A DNA stretch of 64,000 nt from Acidobacteriota bacterium (GCA_021846945.1 JAJZVZ010000005.1:1-64000); one strand, 5' to 3'. Shown: positions 45,681-54,882, counted from the stretch's first letter. The notes: generated by a model from the sequence alone, not told the origin. A program made the numbers and translations.

Positions 45681-47144
45681 ATGCTGGAAACAGTTTTCAA
45701 CACAAGAACGATGGAGTTTCTTCCACAAACCGCAGAGCCGGCGGCGCCGTTGCACCTGCTTGTGGTGGATCCGGACTCGGCCGTGCGCTCGGCCTGTTCC
45801 GAGATCGCCGCCAGCCTGGGTTACGCAGTCGAAAGCACCGGCGATCTGAATCAGGCGCGCGCACTTCTGCGTGGCCACGCCGCCGATATACTACTCGTCA
45901 ATCTGCCCTGCGGCTCAGGCCAGGGATTCGAGCTGATCTCCGAGGTCAAGTTGCTGTACCCGCAGACCGCGGTGATCGCCATGACCGCGTCAGGCTCAGT
46001 GAATGCGGCGGTGGAAGCGATGCGCTGCGGGGCCTCCGACTACCTGACCAAGCCATTCGCCATGGATGAACTCTCCACAGTGCTGGACCGCGCCGCTCAG
46101 AAGCAGATGACCGATACCGCGGCGCGCCAGTTGCGCGAGCGCCTGCGCCTGGCCGATGGGCTGGGTGCGATCATCGGCCGCTCGCCGGAGATGGAGAAGC
46201 TCTATCGCATTCTGTCCAAGGTCGCACAAAGCACGCACCCGGTGCTGATTCTGGGCGAGAGCGGCACGGGCAAGGAACTGGTGGCGCGCACCATTCACGC
46301 CTACGGGCCCAACGCGCACAAGCCTTTCCTGCCTGTGGACTGCGGTTCGCTGGTGCCCACGCTGATCGAGAGCGAACTCTTCGGCTACGTCAAGGGCGCC
46401 TTCACCGGCGCCAACCGCTCCAAGGACGGTTTGCTGGTCGCCGCCGAAGGGGGCACGGTCTTTCTCGACGAGATCGGCGAACTCTCGCTCGACCTGCAGG
46501 CCCGGCTGCTGCGCGCACTTCAGGAAAGAGAAGTGCGGCCGGTTGGCGCCACCCACCGCGTGCCGATCAAGGCGCGCATTGTGGCCGCCACCAATCGCGA
46601 TCTCGCCGCCATGGTCGCGACGGGCTCTTTCCGCAAGGACCTCTTCTACCGGCTCAATGTGGTCAACCTGCGCCTGCCGCCGCTGCGCGACCGGCGCGAG
46701 GACATCCCGCTACTGGCGGCCCACTTTCTTGACCGCATCAGCCGCGAGCACGGCCGCAAATTCACGCTCTCCGATGAAGTGCTGAGCACCATGATGCGTC
46801 ATGACTGGCCCGGAAACGTGCGCGAACTGGAGCACGCCATCGAGCGGGCCTGCGCGCTCTCTTCAGGGCCGGTACTGCACCTGGGCGACCTGCCGACGCA
46901 GTTACAGCGCCATGGCCTCCAGAACGGCCTGGATGCGCGGCGCATACCCTCGGACGATCCGCCTGGAGATGGCGCGCCGCCGCTCAAAACGCTGGCCGAA
47001 CTCGAGCGTGAAGCCATTCTCGGAGCCATTCGCACCCTGAAAGGCGACAAGCTGCAGGCTGCGAAGCTGCTCGGCATCGGCAAAACCACCCTCTACCGCA
47101 AGCTCAAGGAATACGGCATCGCCGATCCCCTGCGGGAAAACTGA
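45681..47144 (+). CDS. NtrC-type sigma-54 activator with degenerate receiver domain
   Basis: 487 residues: receiver domain (about 24-135), AAA+ domain (165-395) and Fis-type HTH (about 440-480). The AAA+ part is intact: GESGTGKE Walker A, GAFTGA sigma-54 loop, [12 protein letters not shown] Walker B, and an R finger in [12 protein letters not shown]. In the receiver, D30/D32, T102 and K124 are kept, but the phospho-acceptor position in DILLVNLP is Asn74. It probably acts independently of classic phosphorylation or uses another input. GAGG stands 8 bases before the ATG at 45681; ATG 45711 is possible. Confidence 0.9.
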   Translation: MLETVFNTRTMEFLPQTAEPAAPLHLLVVDPDSAVRSACSEIAASLGYAVESTGDLNQARALLRGHAADILLVNLPCGSGQGFELISEVKLLYPQTAVIAMTASGSVNAAVEAMRCGASDYLTKPFAMDELSTVLDRAAQKQMTDTAARQLRERLRLADGLGAIIGRSPEMEKLYRILSKVAQSTHPVLILGESGTGKELVARTIHAYGPNAHKPFLPVDCGSLVPTLIESELFGYVKGAFTGANRSKDGLLVAAEGGTVFLDEIGELSLDLQARLLRALQEREVRPVGATHRVPIKARIVAATNRDLAAMVATGSFRKDLFYRLNVVNLRLPPLRDRREDIPLLAAHFLDRISREHGRKFTLSDEVLSTMMRHDWPGNVRELEHAIERACALSSGPVLHLGDLPTQLQRHGLQNGLDARRIPSDDPPGDGAPPLKTLAELEREAILGAIRTLKGDKLQAAKLLGIGKTTLYRKLKEYGIADPLREN

Positions 47145-47148
47145 AAAA

Positions 47149-47255
47149 GCAGCTTTCAGCTTTCAGTCCTCGGCCTTCAGCTTCTTTCTGCTGCCGCCGG
47201 CGAACTGGGTTGGTCATCGAAGACAGCAAACTGAAAGCTGATAGCTGATAGCTGG
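47149..47255. repeat. inverted AGCTGA-type heptad repeats
   Basis: CAGCTTTCAGCTTTCAG (47150-47166) and CTGAAAGCTGATAGCTGATA (47231-47250) are inverted relative to each other with a 10-bp perfect core (CAGCTTTCAG / CTGAAAGCTG). They lie in the gap between the sigma-54 activator and the receiver-like protein. The same units occur at 13404-13500. Confidence 0.65.
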
Positions 47256-47272
47256 AAGCCAGGAGCTGAATC

Positions 47273-47773
47273 ATGAGCATTCTGATGGTGACGGGTATCG
47301 AAGGGGCGCGCAACTGCGCCGATGTGATCAGCGCGCAGCTGGGCATGGAAGTGGAAGTCGCGGAGGGACGCAGGGCTGCGCTGGCCGCGCTGCGCCGCCG
47401 CGAGTATGCCGCCGTTGTCGTGGACGAAACCCTGGCCGAGTGTGATCCGGCCGCCGCCGAAGCTATCTGGGAGCACGCCGGCCTCGCCATTCCCGTCCAG
47501 ATCAATTTCGCCCTCTCCGGCGCGGCCCGCCTGGTGCGGGAGATCCGCGCCGCCCTGCGCCGCCGCGAGCGGGAGCAGATGCTGGCCCGCCGCGCCGCCG
47601 CCGAAGCCATCGAGACGGAGTTGAAGTCCACGGTGGCCGGCCTGCTGCTGCACTCGCAGTTGGCGCTGAGCGGCGGCGAAGTGCCTTCGCCCGTGGCCGA
47701 AAAACTGCGCGTCGTCGCCGACCTGGCCGGCAGCCTGCGCCAGCGGCTGCACGCTCCGCTGCAGGTCCCATAG
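47273..47773 (+). CDS. receiver-like regulatory protein with helical C-terminus
   Basis: 166 residues. The first 100 residues read like a two-component receiver (SILMVTG, strand AAVVVDETL with an Asp at the usual phospho-site, AIPVQINFA, LVREIRAAL). The rest forms a long helix with ELKSTVAGLLLHSQLAL and EKLRVVADLAGSLRQRL, a shape like a kinase dimerisation helix pair without the phospho-His. It may serve as phosphate sink or adaptor for the preceding kinase and the receiver-defective activator. The family is not named; the assignment is inferred from pattern and position. Confidence 0.6.
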   Translation: MSILMVTGIEGARNCADVISAQLGMEVEVAEGRRAALAALRRREYAAVVVDETLAECDPAAAEAIWEHAGLAIPVQINFALSGAARLVREIRAALRRREREQMLARRAAAEAIETELKSTVAGLLLHSQLALSGGEVPSPVAEKLRVVADLAGSLRQRLHAPLQVP

Positions 47774-47962
47774 CGACGTCCCTGGCGACCACGTGGTTTG
47801 ATCCGCAGTCTCGCAAGGTCTTCCGCTGTATCGCGCATTTGATGCATAAATCAGCGCAGCATTGTGCGGATGTTTTTCTGGTGCGATCAGCCGTGGTGTT
47901 CAGTACTGGTGTTCTTCTGTATCCTTGATGGGTCATTCGCAACCCGCGTTCAGGAGAGCTTC

Positions 47963-49252
47963 GTGATCGAGAAGACGCCTTCCGGAGGAGTTGTGCGCCG
48001 CGACTTTTTGAAAGGCGCTGCGGCGCTGGGAGCAGCTTCTTCCGCCCACGCGCTGCCCGCCATACAGGCAGCCGCGGCGGGAGCGCCCGAAGCCGCCACA
48101 ACCGGCGCGGAAGATCGCGCCTACTGGATTCGTCTGCTCGATAAAATCTGCGCGCCGGTGCTGCGCAACTTGAGCGAAAACAAGCTCAAAGCCAACATGC
48201 CGGTGGTGGTGCCTACGGGCAACCTGGAAGAGCGGCGTCCGTTCGTCTACCTGGCCGCGCTGGCCAATGTGCTGGCCGGCATCGCCCCGTGGCTCGAAAG
48301 CGGCCCCACCAGCGGCGAAGAAGGCGCGCTGCGCCAGCAGTATGCCGAGTGGGCCCGCACCGGCATCCGCAACGGTACCGATCCCGACTCGCCCGACTTC
48401 ATGGACTTCAACAAGGGCAGCCAGCCGGTCGTGGACGCCGCGTTTCTCACGCTGGCCATTCTGCGCGCTCCGAACGAACTGTGGCACAAGCTCGACCCCG
48501 CAACGCAGCAGAAGATCATCAAGGCCCTGCAATCCACGCGCGTCATCAAGCCCGGATTCAACAACTGGCTGCTGTTCTCCGCCATGGTGGAGACGGGCCT
48601 CTCCACGATGGGCCAGTGGTGGGACCCCATGCGCGTGGATTTGGCCCTGCGTACCGTCCTGAGCTGGTACAAGGGCGACGGCGAATACGGCGACGGCCCG
48701 TCATTCCACTGGGATTACTACAACAGCTTTGTCATTCATCCCATGCTGGTGACCATTCTTGAGGTGATCGGCCGCTCCTCCAAGGCATGGAACTCCTACC
48801 GTCCAGAGGTGATGGACCGCGCGCGCCGCTACGCCGCCATCCAGGAGCGGATGATCAGCCCCGAGGGAACCTATCCGCCGATTGGCCGCTCGCTCTCGGA
48901 CCGCACCGGAGCCTTTCACCTGCTGGCCGACATGTCGCTGCGGCGCGACCTGCCGGAAGGCGTTTCGCCAGAGCAGGTGCGCTGCGCGCTCACCGCTGTG
49001 ATGCACAAGATGCTGGAGGCCCCGGGCACCTTCGATGCGCAGGGCTGGCTCCAGGTGGGCTTCTGCGGCCACCAGCCATCGATCGCCGAGACCTACATCA
49101 CCAGCGGCACCGCCTACATCTGCACCTGGGCCATGCTGCCGCTGGGGCTGCCGGCGAGCGATCCCTTCTGGGCCGCGCCGCCCGCGCCCTGGACGGCGAA
49201 GAAGGCCTGGAGCGGCGTCAACATCAGGACCGATCACGCCATTCGGGATTGA
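47963..49252 (+). CDS. Tat-exported DUF2264 protein
   Basis: 429 residues. The Tat signal VVRRDFLKGAAALGAASSAHA is followed by an all-alpha barrel-like region. DUF2264 marks are seen: NLEERRPFVYLAALANVLAGIAPWLE, FNKGSQPVVDAAFLTLAILR, FNNWLLFSAMVE, GDGPSFHWDYYNSFVIHPML, YPPIGRSLSDRTGAFHLLA. The domain is often found with pectin/uronate enzymes and is probably carbohydrate-active. I start at GTG 47963 because AGGAG lies six bases upstream and RR falls at residues 10-11; the frame opens at 47864. Confidence 0.85.
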   Translation: MIEKTPSGGVVRRDFLKGAAALGAASSAHALPAIQAAAAGAPEAATTGAEDRAYWIRLLDKICAPVLRNLSENKLKANMPVVVPTGNLEERRPFVYLAALANVLAGIAPWLESGPTSGEEGALRQQYAEWARTGIRNGTDPDSPDFMDFNKGSQPVVDAAFLTLAILRAPNELWHKLDPATQQKIIKALQSTRVIKPGFNNWLLFSAMVETGLSTMGQWWDPMRVDLALRTVLSWYKGDGEYGDGPSFHWDYYNSFVIHPMLVTILEVIGRSSKAWNSYRPEVMDRARRYAAIQERMISPEGTYPPIGRSLSDRTGAFHLLADMSLRRDLPEGVSPEQVRCALTAVMHKMLEAPGTFDAQGWLQVGFCGHQPSIAETYITSGTAYICTWAMLPLGLPASDPFWAAPPAPWTAKKAWSGVNIRTDHAIRD

Positions 49253-49403
49253 TCGCGCCGCATGCGCCGCAGTCAGCCGCGGCGATTTTGCCCCGGCGTT
49301 TTTTGCCCGCGGGCTTCTACCTTCATTGGAAGAGATCCTCGCGCGCGTGATCTAAATCACACATTTTTTCGAACTTTAGTTATGTTGCCCGCAGTATTTT
49401 AGC

Positions 49404-49430
49404 TTGACTCCCGCAATTGCGAGCTATACT
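49404..49430 (+). promoter_or_regulatory. possible sigma-70-type promoter
   Basis: TTGACT (49404-49409) and TATACT (49425-49430) are 15 bases apart, slightly short of the ideal 17, in an A+T-rich stretch upstream of the secreted-protein cluster. The spacer contains the 10-bp palindrome CGCAATTGCG (49412-49421), a possible operator. Confidence 0.4.
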
Positions 49431-49546
49431 CGCTATCGATTTCTCAACGAGCCATCTCCGATGTCCTAGCCAACGAAGCCGCCTCCGCCCGGAGGCCCCT
49501 CCGCTGACCTTTCCGATGTACGTTGTTTCGACTGAAAGGAGACAGC

Positions 49547-50059
49547 ATGAATGTTTCACGATTCGCCCCCCCCCCGCGTGGACTTCTCTGGTTTGCACTC
49601 CTGAGCCTCCTGCTCTGCACGTTGGCGGCAGGACCATCCGCTCACGCGCAAACCCAGCAATCCTTAACCAAACCCGTCCCGACGGCGCGCATGTATTGGC
49701 ACTTCTTCTCCTATCAGCATTACCTGGATATGTTGGCTCTCAAGTACGAGGCTGCCGGCAAGGATGCAGCCGGGCTGCGCAACTCCCTCCAAAAACAGTT
49801 GAACTTTTCCGACGCGGAGTTCGCCCCAGTCCGCACCTCATGCGACCACCTCGCCGCCGAAGTACAGGAGCTGTCCAACGAGGCCAAGTCCCATCCCAGC
49901 GAAACAGCAGTCTTCGATGAAACCCGCGACCAGGAAATCCAAACCGAAATCAACAACCTGACCAACGAACTGTCCCCCGCGAACAAGGCAGCTCTGGACG
50001 CGCTCGTTGTGCGCCTGTTCACCCCGCGCCAGCCGGCACACAAGGGGGTGCAGCAATGA
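49547..50059 (+). CDS. small secreted helical protein with poly-C tract
   Basis: 170 residues. Signal peptide FAPPPRGLLWFALLSLLLCTL..SAHAQ, then a helical domain (HFFSYQHYLDMLALKYEAAGKD, LRNSLQKQLNFSDAEFAPV, EVQELSNEAKSHPSE). The family is not recognised. The start is ATG 49547, with AAAGGAG six bases upstream. Codons 7-10 lie in a run of ten C bases (49566-49575), where slippage would shift the frame before the signal peptide. It overlaps the next gene by 4 bases (ATGA). Confidence 0.65.
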   Translation: MNVSRFAPPPRGLLWFALLSLLLCTLAAGPSAHAQTQQSLTKPVPTARMYWHFFSYQHYLDMLALKYEAAGKDAAGLRNSLQKQLNFSDAEFAPVRTSCDHLAAEVQELSNEAKSHPSETAVFDETRDQEIQTEINNLTNELSPANKAALDALVVRLFTPRQPAHKGVQQ

Positions 50060-51759
50060 AAAGCCTATGGCAACTCCCTCTTCGCCGGATGTGGCTTGTG
50101 TTGGCTGCGGCCATCGCAGTGTCCCTGCTCCCGGCGCCTCGGGCTCACTCCCAAAGCCTGAACGCCTGCGAAACATGGGTGGTCGATTCATACGGCACAG
50201 AGCAAACCAACTGTCTCACCGAATGGTATTCCGGAAGCACCCCTGAACTCTCGGCCACCGTCCAGGTCGATTCATACGACGGCAACTACGTTCCCGCCGT
50301 AGATGCCTATGTATCATTGTCCGACCCGAACGGAAACCTGGGCAGTTGGGACTACGACCAGTGGAGTGAGCCGACCGGGCCCGACCCCGAGGCTTATGCC
50401 GGCGTCACGGTCACGCTCACGCCCAACGACGTGTACGACCTCTATGGTGGCTTCGGGGAGTGCTACGACCCCACCGGAAGCGGCGGCTACTATCAGGACG
50501 AGTGGCAGCCTGTGTGGATCGATCCTACGTACAATCCCACCGCGGATCTCGCGTCAAGTATCTTCGATCCTGGGTACCAGATAGTTACCCTTCTTTATCC
50601 GCCGCCGGGCGACAAAAGCACAGAGAGTTTTGGCACTTCCACCACGAACGGAACAACCTCCTCCGTCGGGAGCAGCTTCGAGAACTCCACGGAAATCTCG
50701 TTTGAAGGCGGGACGAGCGTCGCCGGCGGAGGCTATAGCTTTACCTACGCGACCGGCCAATACAGCAACAGCACCTACCAGACGACCCTCACCGGCGATT
50801 CCACGATAGGGGAGAATGCGAGCACGCTCACGCAGTACAATCCCAACAACCTGGACGTGCCCGATCATCGTTGGGACACCTTCTGGCTTGTGATGAATCC
50901 GCAGATCACGAGCGGATCGGACGACACGGGCAACGTGACAGCGTATGCGGCGGACCTCCAGCCTGTGAGTGGAGCTGGCTGGCTTACGGAACCGGATCCC
51001 CTCCCCGTTGTGGTGGAAGATATGCTGAACCACACTGTCCCGGAAAACACCCTCAATCAGCACCAGCTCCCGCCGCTGAATGGCGTCACGTATTACCTGC
51101 CTGGGCTTGCCTCCATCTGCAAGAACGTGATCGCGTCCGAATACAACAGCCAACCCGGAACCTGCACCCTGGCAGATCAGTGCGGGTGCCAGCTCAGCGA
51201 TTTCTCGGAAATCCTGGCCCAGGACGACCTGCTGCGCTGGGATAAAGACACCCTCCAGGACAACCGGCTGCCCGGATGGGAAAGCCCGTTGGATGTAGAC
51301 ACCTCGGACAACCCCCCTCCCCCGCCGGGCCAGCTGCCGCCGTGTTACACACCCAACCCCACCCTCAAATGCCGGTATGTGCCGGTTCCAACCTCGTCGA
51401 CAAACCCCGCTCCGCAGTTAGAGCCGCTGGACTACAACGCAGGTCCGAACGGCTTTACACAAACCGATCAAACCATCGCGAACCAGCAGCTTGGCGAAAC
51501 CGAATCCTACTCGGTGGGCGTCAGCCGGTACATCGGCTGGGGTAGCGCCCCCTTTGAGGCCAAGCTTAGGGTAACGGATACGTTCAAGTGGGGAGACAGC
51601 GAGAGTACGGGAACTATCAACGGCCACGGAAACTCGATGAGCGTCACCCTCTCTACGGACAACCCAGGGTGCCAGGAGGACACCTTCGTGTACGAAGACA
51701 CGCGCTACCACAGCTTCGTCGTGCAAGCGTCGGACAATGTCCCCAACTGTAAACAATAG
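50056..51759 (+). CDS. secreted cysteine-rich protein of unknown function with Ser/Thr-rich alternating segment
   Basis: 567 residues with a signal peptide (LVLAAAIAVSLLPAPRAHS). An N-terminal beta domain (about 35-175) is followed by a Ser/Thr/Gly-rich stretch with alternating polar and hydrophobic residues (about 187-262; GTSTTNGTTSSVGSSF..). The rest carries at least ten Cys, consistent with disulfides, and a Pro-rich linker (NPPPPPGQLPP). The Ser/Thr segment recalls membrane-insertion hairpins of aerolysin-type pore formers, but no family motif supports this. Its start overlaps the preceding secreted-protein gene in ATGA. Confidence 0.6.
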   Translation: MKSLWQLPLRRMWLVLAAAIAVSLLPAPRAHSQSLNACETWVVDSYGTEQTNCLTEWYSGSTPELSATVQVDSYDGNYVPAVDAYVSLSDPNGNLGSWDYDQWSEPTGPDPEAYAGVTVTLTPNDVYDLYGGFGECYDPTGSGGYYQDEWQPVWIDPTYNPTADLASSIFDPGYQIVTLLYPPPGDKSTESFGTSTTNGTTSSVGSSFENSTEISFEGGTSVAGGGYSFTYATGQYSNSTYQTTLTGDSTIGENASTLTQYNPNNLDVPDHRWDTFWLVMNPQITSGSDDTGNVTAYAADLQPVSGAGWLTEPDPLPVVVEDMLNHTVPENTLNQHQLPPLNGVTYYLPGLASICKNVIASEYNSQPGTCTLADQCGCQLSDFSEILAQDDLLRWDKDTLQDNRLPGWESPLDVDTSDNPPPPPGQLPPCYTPNPTLKCRYVPVPTSSTNPAPQLEPLDYNAGPNGFTQTDQTIANQQLGETESYSVGVSRYIGWGSAPFEAKLRVTDTFKWGDSESTGTINGHGNSMSVTLSTDNPGCQEDTFVYEDTRYHSFVVQASDNVPNCKQ

Positions 51760-51883
51760 CCTTGCCGCGCTTAAAGGCGAGGATCCGCGAACGCTTTTAT
51801 GCCGCAGGCAAAAACCAGCTTATAGACAGCCGGGCGGATTTCCGACAACGCAAGTCCGCCCGGCAACAACCTGGAGAAATGCG

Positions 51884-52387
51884 ATGAAAACCGCTCTCGT
51901 TGTGCTGCTTTTTGCGGTGTCTGTATTTTGTCAAGGCTCCGCCGCCGCAGCTCAGCAATCCTGTGGGCCCCGAAATGTGTCGTTCGAGGTCAGACTCGAC
52001 GATGCGCAACATGCGCCAGCAAAGCCCGAGCCTGGCAAAGCGCTTGTCTATTTTGTCCAGGACGTAGTCGAGGTGCATTACTATCTGGGCGGCGTCGCAA
52101 CCAGAATTGCGCTCGACGGCGTCTGGGTGGGAGCGGTCAAGAACAACTCCTACTTCTCTTTCTCCGTGGCTCCAGGCGAGCATCACGTTTGCGTGGATCG
52201 TCAAACGCACTTCGCCGATATGACGGAGCTCGCCCATTTTACGGCGGAAGCGGGCAAGACCTACTACTTCCGAATGCGCTACATCGACCCCAAGGCCGCG
52301 GCCTTGCTCTTCGGCCCGGTCGACCGCGACCAGGCGCTCTATATGATTGCCTCTGATCCCCGGAGCATTTCGAAGCCGAAGAAATGA
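51884..52387 (+). CDS. secreted DUF2846-like protein
   Basis: 167 residues. Signal peptide MKTALVVLLFAVSVFCQGSAAA, then a compact beta domain matching DUF2846: KALVYFVQDVVEVHYYLGG, IALDGVWVGAVKNNSYFSFSVAPGEHHVCVD, FTAEAGKTYYFRM. Function unknown; many members are periplasmic or lipoproteins. The RBS GGAGAAA precedes ATG 51884; the frame opens at 51737, which would delay the signal peptide. It is the third gene of the secreted cluster. Confidence 0.75.
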   Translation: MKTALVVLLFAVSVFCQGSAAAAQQSCGPRNVSFEVRLDDAQHAPAKPEPGKALVYFVQDVVEVHYYLGGVATRIALDGVWVGAVKNNSYFSFSVAPGEHHVCVDRQTHFADMTELAHFTAEAGKTYYFRMRYIDPKAAALLFGPVDRDQALYMIASDPRSISKPKK

Positions 52388-52437
52388 GGCGCAACCGGCG
52401 CGACACATATTGCCGATTCAGAAACTGGAGACTCGCT

Positions 52438-53721
52438 ATGCGTTCGTCACGTGGTCCTAAGTTCCCTAAATCAAGGCGCTGTTCCTCCGCGAAGTTGATA
52501 GAGAGGATCGTTATGACCGTCTTCATGATTTGTGCTGCCCTCCTGCTCGCGAGTTGCTCGACACCAGCCGGCTACGGTTCCGGCCCGACACCAACTCCGC
52601 CAAAAGAGGTCGCCATCACTACGCAACCCGCGAACCTGGCCGTGCCCATCGGGCGTCCGGCCACCTTTACTGTCACTGCCACCGGGACCGCGCCTCTTTA
52701 CTACGAATGGCTCAAAAACGGTGTGCCGATTGCAGGCGCCGACAGCGCCTCTTACACCACGCCCAACATCACGCTCGCCGACAGCGGCTCAGCCTATCAG
52801 GTGATCGTGAGCAACCTTACTAGCTACGCGAAGAGCAGCGCCGCCACGGTGACCGCCGGGCCGCGCGCCCCGGCCGTCGGAGACCTGCGCTACCTGCTCT
52901 GGGAGCAGGTTACCCAGCCTGCTGGATGGCTGGAGACTCCGGGCATGGGCACGTTTGGCGGCATTGTGTACGGTATGCAGAACTCTTACCCGGACGCGGT
53001 TGGAACCGAGCTGCAGATCGGGAACAGCTCTGTTTGCTACCCCGGCGTGGACTACGACTGCACGTGGTATTACGACGTCTTCAAGCTCCCGAAGGGAACG
53101 CCCGCTTTCAACATGGTTTACAAAAGCGGGACCTACTCCAACTTCAGCTCGGACGTGCAATCGATCGTGGCCCCGAACAGAGTCATCATGTCTCTGGACC
53201 TGGAACCCGCCAACAAAGCCTATGCGCTTGCTTATGCCGAGGCCACACAGGGCGGAGGATTCGACTACCGGATGGAATCCGTTCCCGTGTCCGAGGTCGC
53301 GTCTACCGTCGCAGCGGACGGCGCCGATGGCCGCGTTGTTACCACTCTTTCCATCGACCGCACGACCGGCTTGGTGGATCTCATCTCGTATGGCTGGCAG
53401 GGCGACACCACGACTGCATATAAAAGTAAGACGATCCTTGCCGGGGCAGGGAACGCGGGAGCCGTAGCCATCCTACAAGAGGTGTGTAACGCAGCTATCG
53501 CGCTGGCCGGCGAGGGCTATTTTATCAGCGCTATGGGCGGCAACGACATCGACGGCTACGTCCTGGTGGGGATGCGCGTGCAGGGCGACACCATGCCTCG
53601 TCCAATCGCCGTCGGTGGATTGACCACTATTCCGCCGGTGAATCCGGACAACGCCGTCTTTACGGAGGTGGTCAACCTGGAAACAGATGGCGGCGGCGGA
53701 GCGGTTGCCGGCGAGCAGTGA
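52438..53721 (+). CDS. lipoprotein with Ig-like domain
   Basis: 427 residues. A basic N-region (RSSRGPKFPKSRRCSS) leads to a hydrophobic stretch ending in lipobox LLASC (about residue 40). An Ig-like domain follows (ITTQPANLAVPIGRPATFTV..YYEWLKNGVPIAGADSASY..SGSAYQVIVSN), then about 280 residues of unrecognised mixed structure (YLLWEQVTQPAGWLETPGMG, NMVYKSGTYSNFSSDVQSIV). I start at ATG 52438, with GGAG seven bases upstream and a normal signal N-region; ATG 52513 would leave almost none. It is last in the cluster of four exported proteins. Confidence 0.65.
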   Translation: MRSSRGPKFPKSRRCSSAKLIERIVMTVFMICAALLLASCSTPAGYGSGPTPTPPKEVAITTQPANLAVPIGRPATFTVTATGTAPLYYEWLKNGVPIAGADSASYTTPNITLADSGSAYQVIVSNLTSYAKSSAATVTAGPRAPAVGDLRYLLWEQVTQPAGWLETPGMGTFGGIVYGMQNSYPDAVGTELQIGNSSVCYPGVDYDCTWYYDVFKLPKGTPAFNMVYKSGTYSNFSSDVQSIVAPNRVIMSLDLEPANKAYALAYAEATQGGGFDYRMESVPVSEVASTVAADGADGRVVTTLSIDRTTGLVDLISYGWQGDTTTAYKSKTILAGAGNAGAVAILQEVCNAAIALAGEGYFISAMGGNDIDGYVLVGMRVQGDTMPRPIAVGGLTTIPPVNPDNAVFTEVVNLETDGGGGAVAGEQ

Positions 53722-53784
53722 GGCCTTGCAGGCGACCCCCCCGGACTATGCCCAGATCAATGACGGCGTGCCGGAGTAGCGCCC

Positions 53785-54882
53785 TTACTTGCTCAGCCTG
53801 TACACCTCGCCCGATGCCAGCAGGAAAGCCCCGGTTACGTATTCGTGTGTGTTGGTCTGCTTGACCGCGTGCGGCTGCGAATCCACCAATTGCCCCCACT
53901 CGACCGCGCCCTCGGGACTCACGGCGCTCATCAACGCCGCATAGGCCTTCTCCGTTGCGGGCAGATACGTCTTGCGGTCGAGAATATGATGGTTGATCCC
54001 CCAGGCCAGGCCGAAACAGAAGAAGCCCGTTCCGCTGCTCTCCGGATGCGGAAACTCCGCCGGGTCATCAAGGTTGGCCCTCCAGAAGCCGTCGGGCGAC
54101 TGCCGCTCAATCAACGCCGCCGCCATCTGACGGAAGATCGCGATATATTTCTGGCGGTCAGGCTCGTTCTTCGGCGGATACTCCAACATGCGCGCAATGC
54201 CCGCGAAGGCCCATCCGTTGCCGCGCGACCAGAAGATCTTCTTGCCATTCGCGTCAAGCTTGCCGATAAAGGTCGGGTCGCGATAGTAGAGGCCCTCGTC
54301 CTTGTCCCACAACTCGCCGCTCACGTCATCGAAGAAGGAACGCATGGTGGCGAGATACTCCTTGTTACCCGTGGCGCGCGTCAGCATGGGGAAGACAACA
54401 GCGCCGTAAAGCGAGTCCACATAGGGTTTGCCGCCGTCCAGATACCAGCGTTTCGCGCCGGCAGGCGAATTGGGCGCATCGGTCTTGAGCCAGCGCTGGG
54501 TGGGCTCGATCATCGCCGGGTCGCGCTTGGTGAGATACAGTTCCGTCCACGTTTCCGCGCAGAAGAGGCGATTGGCTCCGAGCTTCTCCTGCCCTACCTG
54601 CCAGTCACTCTGCCTGCCCCAGGCGAGTGCCTGGTTCAGAAACGCCTTATCGTGCGTGGCCTTCCACGCCTCCATCACGCCCGTGTACCAGGTGCCACGC
54701 TCCCAGTTGCGGTCTCCGGGCTTCATCACGGGATGCGCAATCTGATAGTCGTCCGCCCGGTGCATCAGGGCCAGGATCTGCGCCCGCGGCGGGAATGGTT
54801 GTGAGCTTTGGGCCCCAGCACGCGGAGCCATACAGGCTAAAACACCACAGAGTAGAAAAGCCGCAAACGATCTCTTCATCAT
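53785..54882 (-). CDS. secreted GH105 unsaturated rhamnogalacturonyl/glycuronyl hydrolase
   Basis: 365 residues. Signal peptide MMKRSFAAFLLCGVLACMAPRAGA, then the (alpha/alpha)6 fold of the YteR/YesR type: NWERGTWYTGVMEAW, FCAETWTELYL, PYVDSLYGAVVFPML with the likely catalytic D156, FWSRGNGWAFAGIARML, SPDGFWRANL, SSGTGFFCFGLAWGI. It removes the unsaturated uronic acid left by pectate or rhamnogalacturonan lyases. It fits with the GH78 rhamnosidase in degrading rhamnogalacturonan. It is divergent from purU. Confidence 0.88.
   Translation of the reverse strand: MMKRSFAAFLLCGVLACMAPRAGAQSSQPFPPRAQILALMHRADDYQIAHPVMKPGDRNWERGTWYTGVMEAWKATHDKAFLNQALAWGRQSDWQVGQEKLGANRLFCAETWTELYLTKRDPAMIEPTQRWLKTDAPNSPAGAKRWYLDGGKPYVDSLYGAVVFPMLTRATGNKEYLATMRSFFDDVSGELWDKDEGLYYRDPTFIGKLDANGKKIFWSRGNGWAFAGIARMLEYPPKNEPDRQKYIAIFRQMAAALIERQSPDGFWRANLDDPAEFPHPESSGTGFFCFGLAWGINHHILDRKTYLPATEKAYAALMSAVSPEGAVEWGQLVDSQPHAVKQTNTHEYVTGAFLLASGEVYRLSK

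Noticed and set aside
47149-47255. CRISPR-like short repeats
   Set aside because: Units are only about 7-10 bases, contiguous or inverted, with no unique spacers of regular length.
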